64,000 bases of DNA from Sphaerimonospora cavernae (GTDB taxonomy: Bacteria > Actinomycetota > Actinomycetes > Streptosporangiales > Streptosporangiaceae), in the NCBI RefSeq assembly GCF_042435035.1, contig NZ_JBHMQT010000050.1, positions 1 through 64,000 on the forward strand, read 5' to 3'. Below the pieces are notes generated by a model. The model made no database searches and had not been told where the DNA came from. It saw only the letters and a list, made by a program, of their open reading frames with translations. Position numbers and translations under genes: made by a program. Of this stretch, positions 46,956-56,080 are shown piece after piece. Position 1 is the stretch's first letter. The number at the start of each line of letters is the position of its first letter.

Positions 46956-49541
46956 TTAGGACCACGTGTGGGTGGTGATCGCGGCGACTCCAAAGAGGAG
47001 CCCCTCCCGCCTGGTCTTCAGCCGGAGCACCGGGTGGCGGCCGAGAAGCGTCTGGAAGGTGTCCACCGCCACCGCCGATACACCGGTTCGTCTGCCTCGA
47101 TGACCGGCACCCACCCGCGACCGGTCGCTCAACGTCGCCACGCCGTCTCCCGCGCCGGTCGCGTTCCACAGTACGAGATCGACTCTGGCCGGCGCCGTGT
47201 CGGCGGCGAGACCGTCAAGCGGGATCTTCGTCATCTCACCGCTCCCCACCGAGGCCGCGTCCAGGACCGTCGCGGTGCCGTACGGCTGCCGCCTGTCCTC
47301 GGCCACCACGACCAGGCTCCATCCGGCCTGTCTGGCGGCCCCCGGCCCGGTGGGAGCGTCGGCGACCCACCAACGGCCCCCGCGAGCCTCACGGACCATG
47401 GGGGTGACGTCCGCGAACGCCTGGTAGCCGGTGCGCCGGTCCCGGTGGGTCACCTCCGTCGCCTCGATCGTCCGATAACTCGGGGCGCCCGGAGGTCGGA
47501 CCCTGACCGCTCGACCGGAATCGGATCTTTGGCTGGCGCCGGAGGCCCGGGCATCGCCGGTGTTTCGGGCGCTCTCCTGGCCGATCGCCGACCAGTAGAG
47601 GCCCGCCCAGAGCACCCTGCTCCCGGTGGGCAGGTCGAGGCGGGCGCAACTCGAGGTGCGCGTGACCGGATCGTCGTCGAGGTCGACCGGCACCGCCACG
47701 CCCGGGCCGCCTGCCCGCGGCTCACCGGAGTCGGCGGGTGCGCAGTCCGGGCGTCTGGCGACGCGGCCCAGCAGCGCGTTGCCGATGGTCCGGGTCAGCA
47801 CCCGGCCCGTCGCGGCGAACCTGGCCGCGGCGCCGGCGTCCCGTACCCCCGAATCCGACTTGGCGACCGTCTCGAGCGAGCCGGACCGCACCGACGCCCC
47901 GAGTCCCTCGCCCTTCGGGGCATCGGCCGCCACGTTCACCGGCAGGAAGAGCGTGCTTTTCTCACCGGAGGCGAGTCCCGGGTGAGCGCATCGCACGCGC
48001 TGCCCGGCCGTACGGCAGGTCCAGCCGTCCCGCGTGCCGGAGTCCGTCGGGGTGACGCCCCGCGGCAGACGTACCGTGGCCGTGACGCCCTGCCCGGCAG
48101 CCGTACCGGGGTTGCGAAGCCGAAGGGCGACGATCCCGGGTCTGGCCGGCACGAGCGCGCCGAGCGGGGCGATGCTCGCGACCAGCGCGGGCCGCGTGGC
48201 CCCCGGTTCCCTCGGATTCGTCGGGCCCGTCCGGGCCGTGGGCGACGTCTGCCGCCGCACCTGTTGACGGGTGACCGGCGGGGCGGCCCGTCCAGGCTTG
48301 CCGAGCACTCGTGCCGGTCGATCCTCCCGAGCGCGGGTCCCGGTCGTCTGTGACCCCGTCGTCTGTGACCCCGTCGTCTGTGACCCCGTCGTCTGCGAAC
48401 CCGTCGTCTGCGAACCCACCGCCTGCGACCCGGCCGTCTGTGAACCCACCGCCTGCGACCCGGTGACCTGGGAACCCACCGCCTGTGATCCGGTCGCCTG
48501 CGAACCGGTGGCCTGCGACCCCGTCGCCTGCGAACCGGCGGTGCCGGTCGCGGCGGACAGGGAGGCATCGGATTCGGCGGCGGGAGTGCCCGCGGGTGAG
48601 CCGGAAGCGGGGTACGGGAGCAGAGCCGATTCTCCCCTCGCCAGGGGCTTCTTGACGGCCGGCCCGGAGACGAGCAGGAACATGCCCAGGGTCAGGGCGG
48701 CGGCGGCCGCGCCCGCCATGACGGCGCGGTACGGCGTGGGCAGCCGGGAGAGCACGGGTACGCCCCGCGGCTCGACGCCCACCCCGTCACCCGCCGCAGC
48801 GAGGTCCGCGAGGTAGTCGTCGACGGCCGGCCCGGCCACGAGCGGACCGACGATCGCCCGCAATCCCTGCGTCACGTCCGCGAGTTCCAGGTACACCGAC
48901 CGGCAGTCGATGCACCCGGCGACGTGCTCGTCCACTCCGCCGGCATCACGCTTGGGCAGGCCGCCCTCGACGTACTGCACGATCTTGGGCAGGACCGGGC
49001 GGCACTCCTCGTCGGGTCCGGCGTCCTCGTGGAGCCTGAGGTAAGCCTGCCGGAGTCCCGCACGGGCCTGCGCGACGAGTGCCGCCGTGCCTTTCGCGGA
49101 AAGGTTGAGGAACGAGCCGATCTCCCCCAGCCCCGTGCCCTCGATCTCGGCATGCCACAGCACCATCTGCCACTGCTCGGGCAGCGCGAGATAGGCCCGG
49201 GCGATCGCCGAGCGTTCCAGCCCGGCCAGCTCCGGGTCCACGTGGACGTGACCCGGATGCGCCAGGTCCACCTCACCGATGGCCAGGTAGCGCCGGATCG
49301 CCATCAGCAGGTAGGGACGGAAGGCGCAGGCGGGACCGCCGTCGCACCGGATCATGTCCAGGACCCGGGCGAAGGTCTCGACCAGCACCTCCTCGACCTC
49401 GTCCTCGCCCTGCACGAGTTGCCGAGCCAGGGACCGGGCCGCGCCCACGTGCCGCTGGTACAGCACGCCGTAGGCCGCGGTGCTGCCGGCCTGTACGGCC
49501 TCCAGCAACTCGATGTCAGTTTGCCGGGCTTGTCTACTCAT
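46956..49541 (-). CDS. ECF sigma factor fused to zinc-finger anti-sigma, membrane segment and outside domain
   Basis: An 861-residue protein. Region 2 (ELLEAVQAGSTAAYGVLYQR, EVEEVLVETFARVLDMI) and region 4 (LPEQWQMVLWHAEIEGTGLG, NLSAKGTAALVAQARAGLRQ) make up residues 1-180. A zf-HC2 motif follows (VDEHVAGCIDCRSVY, H-x3-C-x2-C), one membrane helix (VMAGAAAAALTLGMFLLV), about 14 to 17 GSQ(A/T)(T/V) pentads, and an exported domain of about 420 residues that starts DUF11-like (LRLRNPGTAAGQGVTATVRL). Sigma and anti-sigma in one chain would need proteolysis for release. Confidence 0.85.
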   Translation of the reverse strand: MSRQARQTDIELLEAVQAGSTAAYGVLYQRHVGAARSLARQLVQGEDEVEEVLVETFARVLDMIRCDGGPACAFRPYLLMAIRRYLAIGEVDLAHPGHVHVDPELAGLERSAIARAYLALPEQWQMVLWHAEIEGTGLGEIGSFLNLSAKGTAALVAQARAGLRQAYLRLHEDAGPDEECRPVLPKIVQYVEGGLPKRDAGGVDEHVAGCIDCRSVYLELADVTQGLRAIVGPLVAGPAVDDYLADLAAAGDGVGVEPRGVPVLSRLPTPYRAVMAGAAAAALTLGMFLLVSGPAVKKPLARGESALLPYPASGSPAGTPAAESDASLSAATGTAGSQATGSQATGSQATGSQAVGSQVTGSQAVGSQTAGSQAVGSQTTGSQTTGSQTTGSQTTGSQTTGTRAREDRPARVLGKPGRAAPPVTRQQVRRQTSPTARTGPTNPREPGATRPALVASIAPLGALVPARPGIVALRLRNPGTAAGQGVTATVRLPRGVTPTDSGTRDGWTCRTAGQRVRCAHPGLASGEKSTLFLPVNVAADAPKGEGLGASVRSGSLETVAKSDSGVRDAGAAARFAATGRVLTRTIGNALLGRVARRPDCAPADSGEPRAGGPGVAVPVDLDDDPVTRTSSCARLDLPTGSRVLWAGLYWSAIGQESARNTGDARASGASQRSDSGRAVRVRPPGAPSYRTIEATEVTHRDRRTGYQAFADVTPMVREARGGRWWVADAPTGPGAARQAGWSLVVVAEDRRQPYGTATVLDAASVGSGEMTKIPLDGLAADTAPARVDLVLWNATGAGDGVATLSDRSRVGAGHRGRRTGVSAVAVDTFQTLLGRHPVLRLKTRREGLLFGVAAITTHTWS
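48340..48540 (-). repeat. 15-bp tandem repeats coding GSQxx pentads
   Basis: About 13 consecutive 15-base units, the most uniform ones coding GSQTT near 48,345-48,405 and then GSQAV/GSQAT variants. They form the stalk just outside the predicted membrane helix of the sigma/anti-sigma fusion. Copy number is likely variable. Confidence 0.85.
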
Positions 49542-49673
49542 CGTGACCTCGCGATTACCGGGCGTTGCAAGGCCATTAATTCCGCACTCCGCGGCATGCC
49601 TAAACCGAGGTGGCCGGTTTACCCGGAGCGACAGGTGTCCGACACGTCATCGCCAGGCCGTACGCTGAGCACC

Positions 49674-50210
49674 ATGAGCGACCGCGACAGCCTCCTTGAC
49701 GAGATCAAGAAAAAGGGAATCGTGCACGGCCGGGTCGTGCTCTCGTCGGGCAAGGAGGCCGACTGGTACGTGGACCTGCGGCGCATCACGCTGGACGCGG
49801 TGGCCGCGCCGCTGGTGGGCCGGGTGATGCTGGATCTCACGGAGGACCTCGGCTACGAGGCCGTCGGAGGATTGACGCTGGGCGCCGACCCGGTGGCGAC
49901 CGCGATGCTGCACGCGGCAGCCGCACGCGGCGGCGCGTTGGACGCGTTCGTCGTACGGAAGGCGGGCAAGGCGCACGGCCTGCAGCGCAGGGTCGAGGGG
50001 CCGGACGTCGCCGGGCGGCGCGTGCTGGCCGTTGAGGACACCACGACCACGGGCGGCTCGGTGCTGACCGCGGTCGAGGCGCTGCGGGAGGCCGGCGCCG
50101 AGGTCGTGGGCATCGCGACGATCGTGCACCGCGGCGGCGACGAGAACCTCGCCGCGACCGGCCTGCCGTACCGCTCGGCCTTCAGCCTCAGTGATCTCGG
50201 GCTCGTGTGA
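49674..50210 (+). CDS. pyrE: Orotate phosphoribosyltransferase
   Basis: A 178-residue protein from ATG 49674. PRPP loop RVLAVEDTTTTGGSVLTAV, substrate loop VVRKAGKAHGLQRRVEG and SSGKEADWYVDLRRIT are typical of OPRTase, which makes OMP from orotate and PRPP in pyrimidine synthesis. It is a standalone gene, divergent from the sigma fusion gene. Its 3' end overlaps the next minus-strand gene by 23 bases. Confidence 0.93.
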   Translation: MSDRDSLLDEIKKKGIVHGRVVLSSGKEADWYVDLRRITLDAVAAPLVGRVMLDLTEDLGYEAVGGLTLGADPVATAMLHAAAARGGALDAFVVRKAGKAHGLQRRVEGPDVAGRRVLAVEDTTTTGGSVLTAVEALREAGAEVVGIATIVHRGGDENLAATGLPYRSAFSLSDLGLV

Positions 50211-50652
50211 CTTTGAAAGATTCGCGCTCGCCGGGTTTGCCGGTGGCGCGGGGTTTGCCGTTCTCGAAGACCTGGACCGCGCTCCCGTCACCCAGGACCA
50301 CGTCGAGTTCGGGTTCGAAATAGGACGCCTGCTCATCCTGGGTCAGGTCGCGGTCGATGAGCACGTCGCCGCCGGGCACCCGGACGAAGACCGGACAACT
50401 GTCTGCCTCGCAGACGATCCGTACGGTGGGCGCCCCCGTGTTCTGAGTCCCCGTGTTCTGAGTCCCCGTGCTCTGCGGTCGCGCCGACTCCGCGGGGGTC
50501 GTGGGAGCGCTGGCGGGTGCGCTTGAGGACGGGGCGGGCTCCGGAACGTCGCCGGAGCCGAGCGCGGACAGCAGCGCCCGCGCACCGATCACGATCAGCG
50601 CGACCAGCAGCAACACCGCCAGGCCGACGAATGCCAGCCTGGTGATGCCCAT
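50188..50652 (-). CDS. Membrane-anchored hypothetical protein
   Basis: A 154-residue protein from ATG 50652 (GTG 50676 also possible). One N-terminal membrane helix (LAFVGLAVLLLVALIVIGAR), a Pro/Ser/Ala-rich stalk with three NTGTQ/STGTQ units, then a small outside domain (TVRIVCEADSCPVFVRVPGG, AVQVFENGKPRATG) with a possible disulfide (C-x5-C). No family is recognised. Confidence 0.7.
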   Translation of the reverse strand: MGITRLAFVGLAVLLLVALIVIGARALLSALGSGDVPEPAPSSSAPASAPTTPAESARPQSTGTQNTGTQNTGAPTVRIVCEADSCPVFVRVPGGDVLIDRDLTQDEQASYFEPELDVVLGDGSAVQVFENGKPRATGKPGERESFKVTRARDH

Positions 50653-50722
50653 CGGGTCAGACCTGTGCCGTCCCACATTGTGGAAGGGTAGCGGGTGTGA
50701 GACTTGTCTCAGTGCCGATGGG

Positions 50723-51403
50723 TCACTTCGGCGCGTGATGGCGGCCCTTCGGCTCGATCCGGGTGGCCTTGCGGTTCTTCAGCACCTCCCTGACGATCGG
50801 GAGGATGGACAGGATCACCACCACGAAGACGCCGGGCAGGATGTACTTGTCGATGTTCTCGACCCTGGTGCCGAGGAAGTGGCCGAGCACCAGCAGCGCC
50901 TCGACCCACACGACGCCGCCCACGACGTTCCAGAGGAAGAAACGGCGCGGGTCCATCTCCAGCACCCCGGCGACCGGGTTCATGAAGGTGCGGACGATCG
51001 GCATGAACCGGGCGACGACGACGGCCTTGGCCGGGCCGAACTTCTCGAAGTAGAACTCGGCCTTGTCGACGTGCTCCTTCTTGAACAGCCGGGAGTCCGG
51101 CTTGTCGAACATCTTGCGGCCGAATCTCGAGCCGAGATAGTGGCCGAGCTGCGCCCCCGCGATGGCGGCGAGCGGCGTGCAGACGAGCAGCACGGGCAGC
51201 GACAGCGGTTCGATGCCCAGGTTCCGCGCGGCGGCGGCGCCGCTGAAGATGCCCGCGGCGACCAGCAGCGAGTCGCCCGGAAGGAAGAACCCGATGAGCA
51301 GGCCGGTCTCGGCGAACACGATGGCGATGACGCCGATCGTGGCGAAGGCGCCGAGCATGCCCAGCCACCACTTCGGGTCGAGTAGATCGAGGAGGACGTC
51401 CAC
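50723..51403 (-). CDS. DedA-family (SNARE-associated/VTT) membrane protein
   Basis: A 226-residue protein with GTG start at 51403. Features: FAETGLLIGFFLPGDSLLVA near residue 30, GAQLGHYLGSRFGRKMFDKP, then FGPAKAVVVARFMPIVRTFM with the conserved basic residue, and FFLWNVVGGVVWVEALLVLG. DedA proteins are thought to be lipid scramblases/proton-dependent transporters needed for membrane potential and drug tolerance. Confidence 0.9.
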   Translation of the reverse strand: MDVLLDLLDPKWWLGMLGAFATIGVIAIVFAETGLLIGFFLPGDSLLVAAGIFSGAAAARNLGIEPLSLPVLLVCTPLAAIAGAQLGHYLGSRFGRKMFDKPDSRLFKKEHVDKAEFYFEKFGPAKAVVVARFMPIVRTFMNPVAGVLEMDPRRFFLWNVVGGVVWVEALLVLGHFLGTRVENIDKYILPGVFVVVILSILPIVREVLKNRKATRIEPKGRHHAPK

Positions 51404-51558
51404 GAGGTGAGCCTACCCGTCGCGTATCAGCCGAGAGTCAAGCGAAACAGGCGCTCCGTGCGCACCTCGCGGGAGACGGCGGTGCCGCTTTCCTCCGCGG
51501 CGTGACCTTCGGGATACTGGGCATCGCCGGGTTAACGTCCAAGAGGAGATGACTACCG

Positions 51559-52581
<1,023 letters not shown>

Positions 52582-52591
52582 GCAGGCGGGT

Positions 52592-52636
52592 CACGCGGAA
52601 ACGGAGGATTTTTCGACGATCTTCCGTTTCCGCGTG
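52592..52636 (+). terminator. Strong terminator after fba
   Basis: CACGCGGAAACGGA pairs over 14 bp with TCCGTTTCCGCGTG; the loop contains five T. Confidence 0.85.
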
Positions 52637-52700
52637 AACGCGGTGAACGTCACTGGGACCAGCCGTTACTTTCGTGCCCTCCACAGGTGAGACTGTGCAC

Positions 52701-53123
52701 ATGGAATCGCACGAGAACCTCCTTGCCGGTCCGCTGCCCACCCGGCTGCCGGACCACCCCGAGGCCCGCGAGATGCTGGAGGCGGGCACGAAGGCGGCCG
52801 ACGTGGCCGCGCGCTTCCCCGCCTACCCGGCGGCCTGGGCCACCCTCGCCGAGGACTACTTCGCGGCAGGCCACGCGGTGACGTCGTACGCCTTCGCGCG
52901 CACCGGTTACCACCGGGGGCTCGACCAACTCCGGCGTTCCGGATGGAAGGGCCACGGCCCGATCCCCTGGGAGCACGAGCCGAACCGGGGGTTCCTGCGA
53001 TGCCTGTTCGCGCTCTCACGGGCCGCGCAGGCGATCGGAGAGAAGGACGAGGCCGAGCGCTGCTCCCAGTTCCTGCGGGACAGCAGCGCGACCGCCGCCG
53101 ACGCTCTGAACGGCGCGCCCTGA
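52701..53123 (+). CDS. DUF3151 family protein
   Basis: A 140-residue soluble protein. I chose ATG 52701 (MESHENLLAGPLPTRLP), which matches the usual start of this family; GTG 52695 and the frame to 52674 are alternatives. It is helical and tetratricopeptide-like (AAWATLAEDYFAAGHAVTSY, FLRCLFALSRAAQAIGEKDE). It is typically encoded between fba and purA in actinomycetes, as here. Role unknown. Confidence 0.85.
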   Translation: MESHENLLAGPLPTRLPDHPEAREMLEAGTKAADVAARFPAYPAAWATLAEDYFAAGHAVTSYAFARTGYHRGLDQLRRSGWKGHGPIPWEHEPNRGFLRCLFALSRAAQAIGEKDEAERCSQFLRDSSATAADALNGAP

Positions 53124-53149
53124 CTGGTTTCCAACGGCAACGCCCGATC

Positions 53150-53182
53150 ATCCCAGGTCCCCGGAGCCGCGGGGCCTGGGAT
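53150..53182 (+). terminator. Hairpin after the DUF3151 gene
   Basis: ATCCCAGG/CCTGGGAT encloses CCCCG/CGGGG, a 13-bp stem with one bulge and no T-run. Probably ends the DUF3151 message. Confidence 0.55.
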
Positions 53183-53200
53183 AGTCTCTGGTTGCAAGAG

Positions 53201-53228
53201 CCCCTGCCGCGCTTGCGTCAGGGGTTTT
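53201..53228 (+). terminator. Hairpin with T-run in the purA leader
   Basis: CCCCTG and CAGGGG pair around a 12-base loop, followed by four T, 25 bases before ATG 53253. It could be the second half of a double terminator or an attenuator in the purA leader. Confidence 0.45.
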
Positions 53229-53252
53229 CCATTTGTGCTCGGGAGTGGGACC

Positions 53253-54536
53253 ATGCCGGCTGTCGTTCTCGTGGGCGCCCAGTGGGGCGACGAGGGCAAG
53301 GGAAAGGCCACCGACCTGCTGGGCGGCGACGTCGACTATGTCGTGCGCTACCAGGGCGGCAACAACGCGGGCCACACCGTGGTCATCGGCGATCAGAAGT
53401 ACGCGCTGCATCTGCTGCCGACCGGGGTGCTGTCACCTGACGTCGTGCCGGTCATCGGCAACGGCGTCGTCATCGACCCCGGTGTGCTGCTCAGCGAGAT
53501 CGACGGCCTCGCCGAACGCGGGATCACCTGCGACCGCCTGCTGATCTCAGCGAACGCCCACTTGATCATGCCCCACCACAAGGCCATCGACAAGGTGACC
53601 GAGCGCTATCTCGGCAAGTCCAAGATCGGTACGACCGGGCGGGGCATCGGGCCTACCTACGGCGACAAGATCTCCCGCATGGGCATCCGCGTACAGGACC
53701 TGCTGGACCCGGGCATCCTCGGCCAGAAGATCGAGGCCGCGCTCACCGAGAAGAACCAGATTCTCACGAAGATCTACAATCGCCGCGGCCTGGAGCCGGC
53801 CAAGATCCTGGAGGAGTACCTCGGCTACGCCGAGCGGCTGCGCCCCCACATCACCGACACCTCGCTCGTGCTGACCCGGGCGCTCGACGAGGGCAAGGTC
53901 GTGCTGCTCGAAGGCGGCCAGGGCACGCTGCTCGACATCGACCACGGCACCTACCCCTTCGTCACGTCGAGCTCGCCCACCTCCGGCGGCGCCTGCACCG
54001 GCTCGGGCATCCCCCCGAACCGGCTGACCAGGATAATCGGCATTCTGAAGGCTTACACCACGCGCGTCGGCTCCGGGCCGTTCCCGACCGAACTGCTCGA
54101 CGAACAGGGCGAGTGGCTGCGCCAGACCGGCGGCGAGTTCGGCGTCACCACCGGACGCAACCGCCGCTGCGGCTGGTTCGACGCGGTCATCGCGCGCTAC
54201 GCCACGCGGATCAACGGCGTCACCGACTTCTTCCTCACCAAGCTGGACGTGCTGTCCGGGCTGGAGCGGATCCCGGTCTGCGTCGCCTACGACGTCGACG
54301 GCGTGCGGCACGACGAGATCCCGATGACGCAGACCGAGTTCCACCACGCCAAGCCGATCTACGAGGAGCTGCCCGGCTGGCAGGAGGACATCACCGGTGC
54401 CAAGACCTTCGAGGATCTGCCGCCGAACGCCCAGGCGTACGTCCGGGCGCTCGAGGAGATGAGCGGCGCCCCGATCTCCGCCATCGGCGTCGGTCCCGGC
54501 CGGACCCAGACGCTGCAGCTCCGCTCCCTCGTCTGA
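53253..54536 (+). CDS. purA: Adenylosuccinate synthetase
   Basis: A 427-residue protein of full length. VLVGAQWGDEGKGKATDLLG (GTP loop and catalytic Asp), GNNAGHTVV (catalytic His), IGTTGRGIGPTYGDKISR, EGGQGTLLDIDHGTYPFVTS and VTTGRNRRCGWFDAV are all present. It makes adenylosuccinate from IMP, Asp and GTP, the first step to AMP. The start ATG 53253 follows GGGAGTGG. Confidence 0.95.
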   Translation: MPAVVLVGAQWGDEGKGKATDLLGGDVDYVVRYQGGNNAGHTVVIGDQKYALHLLPTGVLSPDVVPVIGNGVVIDPGVLLSEIDGLAERGITCDRLLISANAHLIMPHHKAIDKVTERYLGKSKIGTTGRGIGPTYGDKISRMGIRVQDLLDPGILGQKIEAALTEKNQILTKIYNRRGLEPAKILEEYLGYAERLRPHITDTSLVLTRALDEGKVVLLEGGQGTLLDIDHGTYPFVTSSSPTSGGACTGSGIPPNRLTRIIGILKAYTTRVGSGPFPTELLDEQGEWLRQTGGEFGVTTGRNRRCGWFDAVIARYATRINGVTDFFLTKLDVLSGLERIPVCVAYDVDGVRHDEIPMTQTEFHHAKPIYEELPGWQEDITGAKTFEDLPPNAQAYVRALEEMSGAPISAIGVGPGRTQTLQLRSLV

Positions 54537-54685
54537 GTTTCTCGCCACGTCGGGGTCACGTACGGCTGGATCCAGTATGCATGCGTCCCAGGTGCGGCGC
54601 CCCGTCCGGTAAAGTCCCGTACGACCACGCCGTATGGGACGGTAATGCGCGGCACTGAGCGGGCGACCCAGTAGGGTCTGCCCTT

Positions 54686-55612
54686 GTGCTTGAAAAAGTT
54701 GAGCTGCATGGTCACAGAGGGGCGCGTGGGCTCAGACCGGAGAACACACTCCCCGGCCTGGCCTTCGCGCTCGAACTCGGGGTGGACGCGCTGGAGTTCG
54801 ATGTAGCCATGTCCGCCGACGGCGAGATCGTCCTCACCCACGACCTCGTCGTCTCGTCGGTGACAAGCGCGGACACCGGCATGGCCGCGCCGAGCGACGA
54901 GATGTTCCCCTATGTCGGCAAGCCGATCATCTCGCTCACGCTGCCCCAGTTGCGCACGCTGGACGTCGGCGTACGGCTGCCGCAGCGGCCCGACGACCAG
55001 TTCGCCATGACCCAGGTGCCGCTGCCGGACACCCGGATGCCGACGCTCGGCGCGGTGCTCGGCCTGATCGGGGCGCTGGGCGCGGACGACGTGCGGCTCA
55101 ACGTCGAACTGAAGTCCGATCCCACCCGTCCCGACCTGTCGGCAGACCCGGGTAAGTTCACCGAGCTCGTGGTCGCGGAGCTGGACCGGCACGACCGGCT
55201 GTCCAGGTCGGCCATCCTCAGCTTCGACTGGCGGATCCTCGAGGCCGCCCGGCCGATGACCGAACGGCGGTACGCCCTGGTCGAGCGGGACACGATGTAC
55301 CCGGTCTGGATGAACGGGCTGCGACCATCCGACTTCGCTGACGGAGTCGCCGGAGCGGCGGCCGCGGTCGGCGCCACCACGCTGTCCCCCGATCGCAGGA
55401 TCGTCGACGCCGCTCTCATGGCCGACGCGGCCCGGCACGACCTCCCGGTCGTCGTGTGGACGGTCAACGACCCCGCGGAGGCCGGCCGGCTCATCGAACT
55501 GGGCGTCTCCGCCGTCGTCACCGACTATCCCGACCGCATGCGACGCCTCTGGCAGGCCCGGAAGCTGCCGCTCGCCGAGCCGGTCAGCCCCCTCCGCCCG
55601 GTGGTCGCATAA
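54686..55612 (+). CDS. Glycerophosphodiester phosphodiesterase
   Basis: A 308-residue cytoplasmic protein from GTG 54686. ELHGHRGARGLRPENTLPGL (catalytic His and Glu/Asn), GVDALEFDVAMSADGEIVLT (metal Glu/Asp) and HDLVVSS form the TIM-barrel active site of GDPD; ending VVVWTVNDPAEAGRLIELGV. It hydrolyses glycerophosphodiesters to glycerol 3-phosphate and alcohol. Its 3' end faces copy 2 of the 191-bp repeat. Confidence 0.9.
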   Translation: MLEKVELHGHRGARGLRPENTLPGLAFALELGVDALEFDVAMSADGEIVLTHDLVVSSVTSADTGMAAPSDEMFPYVGKPIISLTLPQLRTLDVGVRLPQRPDDQFAMTQVPLPDTRMPTLGAVLGLIGALGADDVRLNVELKSDPTRPDLSADPGKFTELVVAELDRHDRLSRSAILSFDWRILEAARPMTERRYALVERDTMYPVWMNGLRPSDFADGVAGAAAAVGATTLSPDRRIVDAALMADAARHDLPVVVWTVNDPAEAGRLIELGVSAVVTDYPDRMRRLWQARKLPLAEPVSPLRPVVA

Positions 55613-55665
55613 ACCCGAGGATTCAGTTCACCTCACCTCACCCCTCACCCCTCACCCCTCACGCC

Positions 55666-55856
55666 CGTGATCTTGCGAATACTCGCACATCAGGGCCGCG
55701 AGCAGGGATTTCGTGTGTTGTGATCTTGCAGTTTCTCGTAGCCATATGTTCTGACCAGCGAAAACACTGTTCGTAATCTTGCACTCACGACTACAAGATC
55801 ACGACAAGCATAAACGCAGCTCAGCGGGCCCGCCTGCGAGAAACTGCAAGATCACG
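55666..55856. repeat. 191-bp intergenic repeat, copy 2
   Basis: Same length as copy 1 (45056-45246) and about 75-80% like it by eye, with the same order of half-sites and conserved blocks (GCGAATACTCGCACAT, CAGCGAAAACAC, CTTGCACTCACGACT, CTGCGAGAAACTGCAAGAT). It lies between convergent genes. It is preceded by three CACCCCT direct repeats. Confidence 0.8.
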
Positions 55857-55876
55857 CACGGAGGGGGGCTCCGGGG

Positions 55877-56071
55877 CTACTCGGTGATGGACAGGGCTCC
55901 TGACGGGCAGAGCCGTACGGCCTGCTCGGCCGCGGCGCGCAGCGCCTCCGGCGGTTCGGGGTCGAGCACCACCACCGTGCCGTCGTCGTCGCTCTGATCG
56001 AAGACCGCGGGCGCGGTGAGGGCGCACATCCCGGCGCCCACACATCGTCCGGTATCCGCGTTGATCTTCAT
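55877..56071 (-). CDS. Ferredoxin for the adjacent P450
   Basis: A 64-residue protein; GGAGG lies 6 bases before ATG 56071. Cluster ligands: CVGAGMC (C-x5-C) and the later CP in AVRLCPSGAL, three Cys plus a missing middle one, which points to a [3Fe-4S] cluster as in P450-linked ferredoxins. Four-base gap to the P450 gene, so co-expressed; it passes electrons to the P450. Confidence 0.9.
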   Translation of the reverse strand: MKINADTGRCVGAGMCALTAPAVFDQSDDDGTVVVLDPEPPEALRAAAEQAVRLCPSGALSITE

Positions 56072-56080
56072 TTTCACCTC

